Positions 1 through 10,403 of a stretch of 64,000 nucleotides of DNA are shown one piece after another; within the stretch, counting starts at the first letter, position 1; every line of letters begins with the position of its first letter. The translations under genes were made by a program, and so were the position numbers. This DNA is from Myotis daubentonii (lineage: Eukaryota > Chordata > Mammalia > Chiroptera > Vespertilionidae), in NCBI RefSeq assembly GCF_963259705.1, contig NC_081861.1:67065623-67129622 (forward strand). Direction: 5' to 3'. The notes under the pieces are model-generated. The model was not told where the DNA came from. It saw only the letters and a program-made list of their open reading frames with translations, and made no database searches.

Positions 1-1298
1 GGTAAGTTAGCTGGAAATGCAAGTAGACAGGTTAGGGGTCCAGTGGAAAACAAACACAGGTGGAACATAGGCAGGGAGATATATGGCAATTTGAGCAAGA
101 TAAATCACAGAAACCAACCAAGCAGGAATACCAGAATATTTTGGGGCACAAAGAGGAAGACATAGGAAACCAAGGAAGGGCCTGCTTTAACAAGGTTTAT
201 GAACACATAGAAACAAACAAACAAAAAGTTCAGATCCATTACTGGAGAAAAAGAATAAAGGAATCAATCAGGTGGTGGCACAAATATTCATAGAACCGAA
301 TTGTAGCAAATATATACCCCTGGACTACAAGGCTACATGAACAGCCCATTATTGCCCCCCCCCCCCATTGTGCGGGGAGTCTGAAGCTGCTTATAATAAC
401 TTTTCCACACTTTTACTTAAATCTTCTGGTCCACAGAGCTCATTCTTTGGCATTGTGAGATACGACCCAGGGCAGAAAAACAACAACAACAACAACAACA
501 AAAACCCTTCGACTCATCATTCCGGTTATCAATGGCATCATTATTTCACCAGTCTAATGTTGCCTGCTTACTTCTGCTTTCTGCTTGAGCTCCAATTGAC
601 TATGCTCCAGTGTGGGCTTTTTATACATAATTTATAACTCCCTTTATACATTATTTGAAGCTGATAACTGTTTCCTAGTTATGTTGTGGATATAAATTTA
701 GGTGGATTTCTCTGCTCTCTGTTTTGAACTATATATGTTTGTGGCAGGGGTTGGGGGAAGTTGGTGATATTTAGAGAGCACCACACGTAGGTAGACACCA
801 TTATCCTAAGTTAACATGGAACTAATGCCACAATCTTAGGTATGAACAGTTAAGAATCACAAAATTATTGTGGAAAGTCTCAAACATGAAAAACAGATAC
901 CAAAACAAATAGAAAAAATCAAAGTAAATTAACAAAATAATTCATGAGTAAAAAAAAAAAACAACACAACTATTGTCTTCATATAGATGATAAAATGTAT
1001 CAACAAAAGTAGATGAGAATGCAATTTAACATAATCCAGTTTTGGCCTGGTGGTTTTATCAACCTAGAACAATGAATTGAAAGTTTCTGGGCTTTTACTA
1101 AGTTCTAGAATAATGCAAACATATTGAACCATTATAACATATAGAATGATAGCTTTTTAATTATACTTTCAAAGTTGTTTATATTTATTTTCCACCCCAT
1201 TTCGAGTCCTATTCAAATAATATTTTTGTAGATAATCGTTTTTTGCAAAAAGAACTTGGAATTTATTGGTATAAAAATACGATTTTTTTTATTTATAA
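1..1298. other. Left flank, no supported gene
   Basis: AT-rich unique-looking sequence. Short ORFs here have no recognisable domain, codon pattern or splice context. It contains a C homopolymer at 355-366, a (CAA)n tract at 478-505 and an A run at about 950-961. I see no RNA gene or recent transposon end. Confidence 0.6.
478..505. repeat. (CAA)n microsatellite
   Basis: Eight or so CAA units in A-rich context. A simple repeat, not part of a recognised element. Confidence 0.85.
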
Positions 1299-2736
1299 CT
1301 AGAGGCCTAGTGCATGAAATTCATGTATGGGGGGGGGGTCCCTCAGCCCGACCTGCACCCTCTCCAATCTGGGAACCCTGTGGGATCAGGCCTAAACCGA
1401 CAATCGGACATCCCTCTCGCAATCCAGGACTTCTGGCTCCCAACCACTCACCTGCCTGCCTACCCTCTGCCTGCCAGCCTGATCCCCCTAACTGCCCTGC
1501 CCTGCTGGCCTGATACCCCTAACTGCCCTCCGCTTCCACACTGGTAACTCCTTATTGCCCTCCCCTGCCAGACTGGTCGCCCCTATTAACTTTTTTAAAA
1601 AAATTTATCCTCTTCACACACAATTGTATTTGACTTCCTTATTGGCTTCTCCCTGTCACACAATTTTTCTCTCTCCTTTATGTAACACTTTTTTCTGCTG
1701 ACTCATCATTTATCAACTTTTCTTTCCTCCTTATTTCCTACTTCTGTTCCATCATCCTTCTTCCCATCTTTCTCCTACCCCCCTCCCTTCCCATATTCCT
1801 TCTTTCCTTTATCTTTACCCTTGCCCCCCCCCCTTTCCTTCCTTCCCACCTTAATTTTTTTCTTCACTTCCTCCCTTGGACCTGCTCTGCTCCCTCCCTC
1901 ATTTATTCCTTCTTCCCATTCTCCTTTTAAGCTCTACCAGCTCCCCTTTAAAACTTTTCTTCCCTCCCTCTTTCTCTCTCATCCACATGCTTCCTTACTT
2001 ACTTCCACTGTTTTAATATCTATCTACTTGCCATTATTCATTATTATTTATCTTTTTTTTCTTTTCTGACTCCTACTTTTAAAATCTGTCCCCATTACAC
2101 AACAATACTTGATTTTCATTATAGATCCTACAGTTCACTCACACATCCTTTTTACTTCTTTAACTCTGCTCTCTACTAACTCCTTTATAAAGTTCTTCCC
2201 TCCCTCTTTCCCTTCTTAAAGCTTCCATTGCAGGAGGGGGCATTAACCCCCAGCCCATGGCTCAGCCCCAGCCAGGTGTTCGCCACCCCCCCCTTCCCCA
2301 GCCTCCCCTCCACTGTCCTGCTCCCATTCCCTGCCCAGGTCGCCAGGCCCAGCGAGGGTGGCCAAGGCCTGCACAGCCCAGGCACTGCTGCCATGAAGCA
2401 GGAGCACCTCCGCCCAGAAGGCCTCGGATCATCCTCTACTCCATCCTGGAACTGTAGGCACCTCCCAGCCAATGGCCACCACTGCCCTCCTCCTATGTCT
2501 GGGCGGAGCTCCCCCCTCCGTGCTGCCTGTTCCCTGCCCCTCACCTGGTGCACCTGCTCTGCCCCCCCTACAGTCACCACCCCCTTCTGCATGCAGTTTC
2601 CTTCCCTTCCTATTGTATCCTATCCTTCCCTGGGCCTTTCAACTACCTTGAGCAGAGGGCAGGGACAAAGCCTGGTGATCCAGTCTTGACCCATGATGCT
2701 GTAATGGACAAATTTGCATATTCCTCTATTATTAGA
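1299..2736 (-). mobile_element. Non-autonomous Helitron, HeliBat-like
   Basis: Read on the minus strand, the element ends at 1299-1302 in CTAG. This is preceded by a GC-poor hairpin, the near-palindrome CATGAA-a-TTCATG at 1313-1325. That is the Helitron 3' signature and matches my memory of bat HeliBat 3' ends, which carry a GCACGAAATTCGTGC-like hairpin before GGCCTCTAG. Just inside (about 1440-1590) lie degenerate repeats of a 'taactgccct' type, typical of bat Helitrons. The other end at about 2710-2736 resembles the HeliBat 5' start (ATAATA...AATATGCAAAT on minus) but is degraded, so that boundary is approximate. The interior is pyrimidine-rich (1640-2220) then GC-rich (2220-2640). No Rep/helicase coding is visible, so it is non-autonomous. 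ORFs at 2185-2689 lie inside it and show no recognisable domain. Confidence 0.7.
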
Positions 2737-2777
2737 TTAGATTTTGTACTTTTATAAATGTAGGCATATTTTTTCTT

Positions 2778-2981
2778 TTTTTAAAAAAATATATTTTATT
2801 GAACTTTTACAGAGAGGAAAGGAGAGAGATAGAGAGTTAGAAACATCGATCAGCTGCCTCCTGCACATCTCCCACCGGGGACACGCCCGCAACCCAGGCA
2901 CATCCCCTTGACCGGAATCGAACCTGGGACCCTTCAGTCTGCAGGCCGACGTTCTATCCACTGAGCCAAACCGGTTTCGGC
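2778..2981 (-). mobile_element. Ves SINE (tRNA-derived), minus orientation
   Basis: On the minus strand this is a tRNA-related SINE with a B box of the GGTTCGATTCC type (plus-strand 2914-2924), a tail of the 'gatgtttct...ctctct' type and an A/T-rich end. It is bounded by perfect 15-bp direct repeats beginning ggcatatttttt at 2763-2777 and 2982-2996, so the insertion is complete. Ves SINEs are a bat family, which supports the host call. Confidence 0.92.
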
Positions 2982-2996
2982 GGCATATTTTTTCTT

Positions 2997-5082
2997 ATAC
3001 CTATTATTTTTCATCTATATTTTATCTCTATTTTGAAAAGATCCAATCTCTACTCAAAACTCACTTCCTCTAGTAAATACATTCTATATGCCATCTGAAG
3101 CTTCTCTTTCATAATCTTTTCAATATCTGCAGACTTTCCAATATCCTCAATCATTTTTCCCAGATTTCTGTCAATTCCCTTGTCTTATTTACAACCCAAC
3201 TTTCCTATGAGAAAACTGCATTTCCTACAGTCATCTCAAATACACTCTCATTCTCACTACCCATAGAAATAAGGGAACTGCTTTCTTAAATCCCCTGTCA
3301 TCGGGGTCATGGGGAGGGAGAGGTGGCAGCAGATGATACAGACAAATGTTATAAGCCTTAGATTAACAAGTGTTCTTATAGGAAGATAGAAGAGCAATGA
3401 TCTGTTAGTGGCAGCAGTGATATCTGTGTGCATCACTGTTCAATTTACACTGGTATCTTCACCAAAAAGTAATTTCAGAGCTCTATATGTAGCTTTTCCT
3501 AAAATAATATAGTGGATTGGCTTAGGGCTTCCTTTAATATTTCATGGACTATGTTACAAGCTAAGCTGCTGTGATAATATGACTCCAGAATTCAGTTTTA
3601 TATAAATTAGAATTCCACACTTCAGCATGGAGCTTCCATCTCTGAGTTGGAAGTAGCTGCTTCAATTGCTGCCATTTTCCAGCTAGCAAAAAAGTGAAAT
3701 GATGAAGAGGGCAGTTTCCTTCATAAGTATGTAGCCCAGAAGTTTCACACATCACTTTTTTCACCCACACTTGACTTCAAGGAAGGATGGGTATGTGGTT
3801 TCTATGTGGATAGTAATATGCATTTATTAAATTTGGGGATTCTATTATTTAAAAAGAAGAAAGGGAGAATGGATATCAGTGGGATATGAACAGTCTCACA
3901 CAGGGTAGGAATAGCAGTGTAAGTTGAGGCTCCCTTTGTAATGTCAAGTGACTGCAGGATTATGTTTGGGCAAAACTCAACTTCCCTTCTTGGTGTTAAT
4001 TGGCAGAAAATACAGGTGCTAATGGCTTGTTCAGTGTTCTGAGCTTCTGCTTGGGCCTTATCATCTGGAAGCCTAGAGTTCTTTGTGTTTGATTAGAGCA
4101 GGCATTATTAGTGAAAAAGAATGAAGAGATTACCATAGCAAAGCTTGTTAGGTGGTTTGTTGCTTGCCTAGCCTTTTTAAAAACTCCTTTTCTGATGTGC
4201 CAGTTTGGTCAACTGAGTCTTGGAATGCACTCTCATATTATGAACCTACTTAAAAATTATCTACTTAGCAAGCAGCCCATTAGGGTAAGTCTTTCACATA
4301 GCTGTGCTCAGTAAGTGTGAGGAAGGAAGGTTTTATAAGAATGAGGCATTAATAAAAATCAATTTATTGTTACCATACTGGTTGCTGTAATGCTTATCCC
4401 TACAATTATTAGTTTTAGATTTTTCAATGGTATTGTGTTGTTGTTTTATTCCTTTTAAAGAAAACCAGACTAATGATGTGTCAGCTAAGGGAGCATCTCT
4501 TTGCTTTGTGTTGGGGATTTATCAGTAGTGATTGGATTTTCTTTTTATTTGTTACCATTTTTATTTGTAAAATATTTTAACATACTACAAAGTATTTTTT
4601 TGTATTTTCTCAGAATGTCCTTACATTGTCTGTGTTTTTAGAGTATCCTTACTTGTTTTCCAGTTCTATGAATGTTTTACCTGATTTTGTTTTTTAGAGA
4701 GAGGGTAGCTTTTCAGTTAGAAATAGGTTTGGTTATGAATAACAGAACCCAAAATAAGAGTGCACAAACAAGATAGAAATGAATTTCTTTTTCACATGAA
4801 TAAAATCTAGAGGTAAACAATCCAGGGCTGACATTGTAGCTTCATGATCACTGGATACTCCCCCTCCTTGTACCTATTTTTTTTAACCTCTCAATGTATG
4901 GCTTCTATTTCATGGTTCAAGATAACTGGTTCAGCCTTTCCATTATATCTGGATTCCCACCAGCAGGAAGGTAGAAGTGTCAAAGAAGGGTACACTCATT
5001 ATACTACATCCTACCAGCTAGATCTTAGTCATTTAATCACAATAAGTTTGGTAGTGACTGAAAAATCTATTCACCTCAAAAG
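2997..5082. other. Left flank, no supported gene
   Basis: About 2.1 kb of AT-rich intergenic-looking sequence. Short ORFs at 3561-3770 and 4111-4314 have no recognisable content. The part from about 4700 to 4990 reads like a decayed old interspersed repeat, but I cannot name its family with confidence. Confidence 0.5.
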
Positions 5083-5095
5083 TAGGGGTTCAGCT

Positions 5096-5308
5096 CTGGC
5101 CAGTTCAGCTAAGGGGATAGAGCATCAGCCTGAAGGGTCCCAGGTTCAATTCCAGTCAAGGGCATGTACCCCGGTTACAGGCATATCCCCAGTAGGGGGT
5201 GTGCAAGAGGCAGCTGATCAATGTTTCTCTCTCATTGATGTTTCTAACTCTCTATCCCTCTCCCTTCCTCTCTGTACCAAATCAATAAAATATATTTTTT
5301 TAAAAAAT
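5096..5308 (+). mobile_element. Ves SINE (tRNA-derived), plus orientation
   Basis: It starts with ctggccagttcagct, a diverged version of the Ves head, has a B box GGTTCAATTCC at 5143-5153, and ends in an aataaaatata A/T tail. It is flanked by an imperfect 13-bp duplication (taggggttcagct at 5083-5095, taggggttcaact at 5309-5321; one mismatch). It is more diverged than the copy at 2778, so probably an older insertion. Confidence 0.92.
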
Positions 5309-5565
5309 TAGGGGTTCAACTACCAGATAAGAAGGGAAAACAGATAGTGGGAGACAAATAGCTATATATGCCTCATAAGGAAAATTAAATATTTATTTTC
5401 AATTTACTATCTTAAGATACACACTAAAGCAAATTTTACTTGAAACTCCTTAAAAATATCCTCATCAGTATGCTTAATAATCTTAGTTTTGACACAATTT
5501 GATATCAACATGATATTGCATCCATGAGGTCCTTTTAAATTTTATTTTTACTTGAAGAGGCAGTA

Positions 5566-5796
5566 AGCCAAAAACTAAAACCATTTCCCCTAAGATAGGG
5601 ATGTCCGCTTTCACCACTATTATTCAACATAGTACAGGAAGCCCTAGTCACAGTGATCAGACAAGAAGAAAACATAAAAGGCATCCAAATTGGAAAGGAG
5701 GAAGACAACTGTCATTATTAGCAGATGATATGATATTGCACATAGAAAACCCTAAAGATTCCACAAAAAAACTACTAGATTTAAAAAATGAATTCA
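5566..5796 (+). pseudogene. L1 ORF2 reverse-transcriptase fragment
   Basis: This short piece of L1 ORF2 encodes the segment leading to the catalytic motif: an L-A-D-D-M-I match to the usual F-A-D-D motif at about 5718-5735, followed by an IENPKDSTKKLLDL-like stretch. The frame before the motif is displaced relative to normal ORF2, so it is broken, and both ends are truncated. It stops at about 5796 at a point where ORF2 would normally continue, and a separate L1 5' end begins within about 10 bp. It is therefore a rearranged junction, not a continuous element. Confidence 0.85.
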
Positions 5797-5803
5797 CAGA
5801 GGA

Positions 5804-5895
5804 GACGGAAGATGGCGGCGATATAGGCAGACACGGCCCAGGTTGTGTCCTGGAGCAAATGGAGTGAGCAGATGAAACTAATAACATCCACCCCA
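5804..5895 (+). other. Array edge: diverged L1 5'UTR start of unit 1
   Basis: This is the first 92 bp of the unit-1 L1. It differs from the same segment in units 2-9 (for example 13018-13109) at about ten sites, the last at 5895. Beyond it the sequence matches the other units almost perfectly. The diverged stretch therefore belongs to a different L1 copy from the one that starts the other units, and it marks the left limit of the homogenised array. Confidence 0.8.
5809..5819 (+). promoter_or_regulatory. YY1-type site at L1 5' end
   Basis: AAGATGGCGGC sits at the extreme 5' end of the L1, where L1 elements of other mammals carry a YY1 site that positions transcription starts. The same motif opens all nine L1 starts in the array (for example 13023, 20256, 27488). 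Motif match only. Confidence 0.55.
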
Positions 5896-7629
5896 AATTG
5901 GCGAAATTGCTCAGCTGGTGAGACCATTTGCAGCCGGGAAGAGCAGAACTCCCCTGGAAAGGTAAAAAAAAAAAAAACAAAACAAAACAAAACAAAAAAA
6001 ACAGGGATTTGGGCAGGAAAGTTTGCCAGACCTCTGAGCCAAGAGAGTTGGAGGGAGACCGCGTGGCAGACAGCCGCGTCCCTTGGGACAGGCACAGCCC
6101 CTGACTGGGGGAAAGGAGAACCGCGGGATTCCTGGCGCCGCCTGGGGAGTTGAGAGCTGGGTTCTGTGATCACAGAGGACTGAGCCTAAAGGGGGCAGCC
6201 TGAAGAGCTGACCAGACCATGCAGTCCTGGTAAGAGAAGAAGCTTACAGAAACCAAGCCTTCCCTGTTTCCGTGGCCGGCATTTGTTTGTTTGTTTTCAC
6301 TGAATCCTGTTCATGGGACATTTCGGATACAGACACTCACCTGTGCTGAAGAGAGGGAGAGTGTGCAGAGGAGTGGAATCTGGGGAGAGACTGGGGAGAG
6401 AGGGGGAGCCGGGAGAGGTGGCAGCGAATTGAGTGCTGAGACACCCCTGAGCCCAGGACTGGGGCAGCCATTCTCTCCGGAGAGTGAGACTCCTCCCCCC
6501 AGCCCCCAGGCAAGGAGCACAGCCACACCCAGATTCCACCCTGTAGGAGATCAAGGATTAAAATAACCTGATCAGTCCCTGGGAATTAACAGGGTCTGGC
6601 CTATAGAGGGATTTTCAATCCCAGCAACAACATAGCGCCCGTAACTATTACGCAGCCAGCTCTGGGCAGTGAACTTCCACTGGACAGAGAGGCCCTATAG
6701 CCTCAGAGGCCAACCCCAGAACACTGCCACCCAGAGGCTGACCCACAAACTGACTCTTTGCTAAACACAAAATAAGGCAGTCTGGGAAACAAATACGACC
6801 TGCTTTAAAATAAGGACTGTGGTTTACAACACAGAGGAACAGTGAATTGCAGGGAAACTCAACACTCTCCTGAATACCTGGCAGGTCTAAGGTGAGCCAC
6901 ACTGAAGAATAGAAGAACCGAAGGACCTTCACTTCTGCAATTTTTTTTTCTTTTTTCATCTTTTAACTAAGAAACCATTTTTTTTCTTTTTTTTTTCTTC
7001 TTTTTTTTTCTTCTTTTTCCATCACCTGATTTTACCCTTTTAATTACTACCTTCTTATTTTTAACCAGTATTATTACTGCTACCATTTTACCATTTTTTA
7101 AAGTGCCACTTTATTTTCTCTTTATTTTATTTTGGGATTAGTGTTCTCCATTCTATTTTCATCTTTATATTATTGGTTGTTTCTAGTTTGCATTCATCTC
7201 CAGGGAGCTGTTGCTGGAATTTGTTGGGATTAGTGGCGGTTCTATAGGAGTCTTCTCCTCATATAAAAAGTCTCTTCCCCTCCTCCACTTCATTCTCTCT
7301 TTTCGCTCTTTTTTTTCTTTTCTTTTCTCGCTTTTATTTCCCCCCCTCCTTTTTCCTAATTTCATTTTTGCACTCCTTTTTTTGGTCCCTATGCTTCTTT
7401 TCTTTTTTCTCTTTTATCTTATTCTCTTCCTTCTTCCTTATCCCCTAATTCTCTTTATTCGGGTGGTCACCTTTATTTGGGGTTATTAATATCGTGAATA
7501 TCTTTGTGTATAGTGCCTGGTATGTGGTGCCTTCTGTGTTGTATTTTGTGCCTTTAAATCAATGCAGCAGATCCAAGCAACAGTAACCTCCTGAGCACCA
7601 CACCCTCTGCTGAGGAACAGCAGCTGTAC

Positions 7630-7827
7630 ATGAAACCTCACCCCACCAGCCAGAAGAGCCACCGCAGCTGTGAACAGCACCCACCAGAGGAGCTGCTGCC
7701 AACTGAAGAGCAGCTGCTACCGCAACCGCCCGAAGAGCAACCACAGACCAAGGAGTCACTGCCACCCAGGGAGCAACCACTGAACGACTCAACGTCTAGA
7801 TATGTCAGTGAGATCAAACATGGGTAG
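7630..7827 (+). other. 65-codon upstream ORF in L1 5'UTR
   Basis: This is an ATG-started frame rich in Pro, Glu and Gln (PPEELLPTEEQLLPQPPEEQP-like imperfect repeats) just before L1 ORF1. It overlaps the ORF1 start in another frame. It is open in all eight units, but they are near-identical copies, so that is weak evidence of coding. It may be only 5'UTR sequence or an upstream ORF. Confidence 0.25.
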
Positions 7828-8754
7828 ACAAAGAAACCCCCAAAGGAAAGAGAAGGAGGACTCTCCAGAAAAGCAGCTAAGTAATACAGAGGCATGCAAC
7901 ATGACACATAAAGAATTCAGAATAAGGGTCCTAGAGTGCATGAACAGGATAGAGGAAAAAATCAACAACCTCTGCAAGAAGCAAGAAGAAACAGATGAAA
8001 AAATCGATAACATATGGAAGAAGCTAGAAGAAACAGATGAAAAAATCAACAACTTAAGTAAGACCCAAGAAGAAATGAAGAGTGATATAGCTGCAATGAA
8101 AAACTCCATTGAAAGTATCAACAGTAGACTAGGAGAAGCGGAGGACCGAATTAGTGAATTAGAAGACAAGGAAGCAAAACACACCCAAAATGTACTGCAA
8201 TTGGAGAAAAAAATTAAAAGACAGGAGGAGAGCCTAAGGGAGCTTTGGGACAACATGAAATGAAACAACATATGAATAATAGGGGTACCAGAACAACAGA
8301 AAGATGAACAAGGATTAGAAAACCTATTAGAAGAAATAATATCAGAAAACTTCCCTGAGGTGGGGAAGAAAAAAGTCACACAAGCCCAGAGAGTCCCAAA
8401 CAAGGTGAACCCGAAAAGACCCACACCAAGACACATCATAATTACCATGGCAAATGTTCAGGACAAAGAGAGAATCTTACAGGCTGCAAGAGAGAGACGG
8501 AAAGTTACATACAAGAGATCGCCCATTAGATTGTCAAATGATGTCTCAACAGAAACACATCAGGCCAGAAAAGAATGGACAGAAATTTACAAAGTGATGC
8601 AAAGCAAAGGACTGGATCCAAGAATACTCTATCCAGCAAGGCTATCATTCAAACTTGAAGGGGAAATAAGAAGCTTCACAGACAAAAAAAAAGGCTAAGG
8701 GAGTTTATCACCACCAAGCCAGCAATGCAAGGAATGCTAAAGGGACTGGTGTAA
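7802..8754 (+). pseudogene. L1 ORF1 (RNA-binding protein), disabled, unit 1
   Basis: ORF1p is the trimeric nucleic-acid chaperone of L1. The N-terminal part (7802-8263) encodes a long heptad coiled coil with KKQEETDEKI-type repeats. The C-terminal part (8280-8698) encodes the RRM and CTD, with an ENFPEV-like and an ILQAARERR-like stretch. Two in-frame TGA codons at about 8261-8278 replace arginines of the usual K-R-N-N-I-R-I-I motif, each explainable as CpG decay of CGA. A 9-A run at about 8683-8691 also shifts the C-terminal frame by one base. A second in-frame ATG (7820) is the more likely original start. No functional protein is expected. Confidence 0.92.
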
Positions 8755-8803
8755 AAAGAAGAAATAAAAAGCTCAGAAAGAAAACAGCCACACAAAAAAA
8801 GAA

Positions 8804-9648
8804 ATGGCTACAAACAAGTACCTTTCAATAATAACTTTAAACGTAAATGGACTAAATGCTCCAACCAAAAGACATCGAGTGGCTGAATGGATAAAAAAAC
8901 ATGACCCATACATCTGCTGTCTACAAGAAACCCACCTCATTAGAAGGGACTCACATGGACTGAAAGTGAAAGGATGGAAAAATATCTTTCAGGCAAATGA
9001 AAAGGAAAAGAAAGCTGGGGTAGCAATACTTATATCGGACAAAATAGACCTCAAAGTGAAGGCCATAACAAGAGATAAGGAAGGCCACTTCATAATACTA
9101 AGGGGATCAATACAACAAGAAGATATAACCCTGGTAAACATATATGCACCCAATGCAGGAGCACCCAAATTCATAAAAAAAACCTCCTGGAAGATATCAA
9201 AGGAGAGATCGACAACAATACAATCATAGTAGGGGACTTTAATGCACCATTGACAGCACTGGATAAGTCCTATAGACAAACAATCAGCAAAGATACAGCA
9301 ATCCTAAATGACTCACTAGATCAGATGGACTTAATTGACATCTTCAGAACACTTCACCCCAAAGCCAGAGAATATACATTCTTCTCAGGTGCTCATGGGA
9401 CATCTTCAAAAATAGACCACATATTGGGTCACAAGCAAAGTATCCCCAAATTCAAGAAGATTGAAATCATAAAAAGCATCTTCGCAGACCACGATGGCAT
9501 AATACTAGAAATAAACTACAATAAAAACAACCCAAAATACTCAAACACCTGGAAGCTGAATAGCATGCTATTAAATATTGACTGGGTTACCAATGAGATC
9601 AAAGAAGAAATTAAAAACATTAAGACTTGCTTGAATTTTAAGTCTTAG
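8804..9648 (+). pseudogene. L1 ORF2 endonuclease domain, truncated and frameshifted, unit 1
   Basis: This is the APE-type endonuclease of L1 ORF2p, with the expected motifs in order: N-V-N-G-L-N, Q-E-T-H, N-I-Y-A-P-N, G-D-F-N-A-P, S-K-I-D-H-I and A-D-H-D-G. The frame breaks at an A8CC tract at about 9175-9184, where units 5 and 8 read A10C and stay open. After about 9620 the frame runs a few non-L1 codons to a stop. The reverse transcriptase and cysteine-rich domain are absent. Confidence 0.92.
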
Positions 9649-9879
9649 ACCAGAGAGTAGCTTTTATATATTACTGTTTAAAGTAGCAGTATCCACAAAA
9701 GAGGACAAAATAATATATTGTAATGGCAGTTAAAGCACTACTTAATAATCCCTGTCTCAAGTCCTTTTTTGTAACGAGGCAGTATATAAATAAATGAAAT
9801 CAGCGGACTCTAATTCCTTTTATATATGTTTCTTTGTTTTTCCCACCACTCCTCAGTCCTCCTGTAAAGCCCCAATCCC

Positions 9880-10167
9880 ATGAAGTTCATGCCAACTGCT
9901 ATGCTACCCTCTCTGCCACCCCCGTTGCCACCACTTCCTACGTTTAGACATTCCCAATTAGGAATAAATCCTTTGGCGCCTCAGTCATGGTCTTCAGGCC
10001 CACCCCAGTTACCACAATCATTCTGGGAGCCATCCCCGACCCCAGCCTTGACTTGTTCAAAACCCTTGCGAAAGTCTTCTCTTCCCCAACAACCTCCGCC
10101 AGTTACTCCCACCAGCGCCCCTCCCCGCGCACCGTCGCCATTAGAAACTGCTCCCTTAAGTCCCTGA
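9880..10167 (+). other. Unrecognised proline-rich 95-codon ORF (unit 1)
   Basis: An ATG-started frame with an in-frame TAA shortly upstream. The protein is rich in Pro, Leu and Ser with no domain I recognise. A pyrimidine tract ending in ctcctcag at about 9850 looks like a splice acceptor just upstream. An overlapping frame on the same strand (9987-10217) is also open and looks no less protein-like, so the coding frame, if any, is uncertain. It is open in every unit (17111, 24343, 31587, 38819, 46068, 53314, 60557). It may be a retained exon fragment of an older gene. It converges on the H2AP 3' end. Confidence 0.3.
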
Positions 10168-10302
10168 TTCTACCATTCCCACACTGCCCACACCTTCTAC
10201 CTTCCAATTCTCCATGAGATATCTCCTGGATGTCTCGCAGCTACTTCTCCCACCAAATGACAGAAACAGCGGAATCAGAAGTATTGCGGTGCTGCTCAGT
10301 CC

Positions 10303-10308
10303 TTTAAT
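10303..10308 (-). other. ATTAAA polyadenylation signal for H2AP (unit 1)
   Basis: The minus strand reads ATTAAA about 96 bp after the H2AP stop codon, a common variant of the poly(A) signal. It is conserved at the same distance in all units (for example 17534-17539). The + strand just left of it carries no competing feature. Confidence 0.5.
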
Positions 10309-10403
10309 GACATTAGTTGACAACAGAACCTGGCTTCCTGAGCTAGGCGACATTTAGCTTGGGCTGCTCCAATGACTCTTGCCAGGCTCGGGGACGCAGG
10401 CTT

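Larger units (their letters stand above)
5804..9620 (+). mobile_element. L1 LINE, 5'-complete, 3'-truncated (unit 1)
   Basis: The segment holds about 2 kb of 5'UTR, ORF1 and the first 270 or so codons of ORF2. Homology to L1 ORF2 ends at about 9620 after an E-I-K-E-E-I-K-N-I stretch, and the sequence passes into non-L1 DNA with no poly(A) tail. Most genomic L1s are cut at the 5' end; this one keeps its 5' end and lacks the reverse transcriptase and 3'UTR, which points to a later deletion or rearrangement and not to ordinary target-primed truncation. T-rich runs at about 6940-7020 and 7260-7460 belong to the 5'UTR. Unit 1 has ctt-ctgcaa at about 6935 where the other units read cta-ctgcaa. Confidence 0.93.

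Noticed and set aside
2185..2689. Opposed ORFs of 135 and 153 codons in the left flank
   Set aside because: They lie in the GC-rich interior of the Helitron, overlap each other on opposite strands and show no domain.
6297..6566. Overlapping 60-100 codon ORFs on both strands of the L1 5'UTR
   Set aside because: They are open mainly because the region is GC-rich and stop-poor. They recur only because the unit recurs.
7789..8448. 219-codon minus-strand ORF opposite L1 ORF1, present in every unit
   Set aside because: It is the antisense shadow of the ORF1 coiled-coil sequence (Ser/Phe/Leu-rich complement of Glu/Lys codons) and has no independent support.
8360..8698. Separate 112-codon gene after L1 ORF1
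   Set aside because: It is the C-terminal half of the broken ORF1. Its first codon is GTG, not a natural start.
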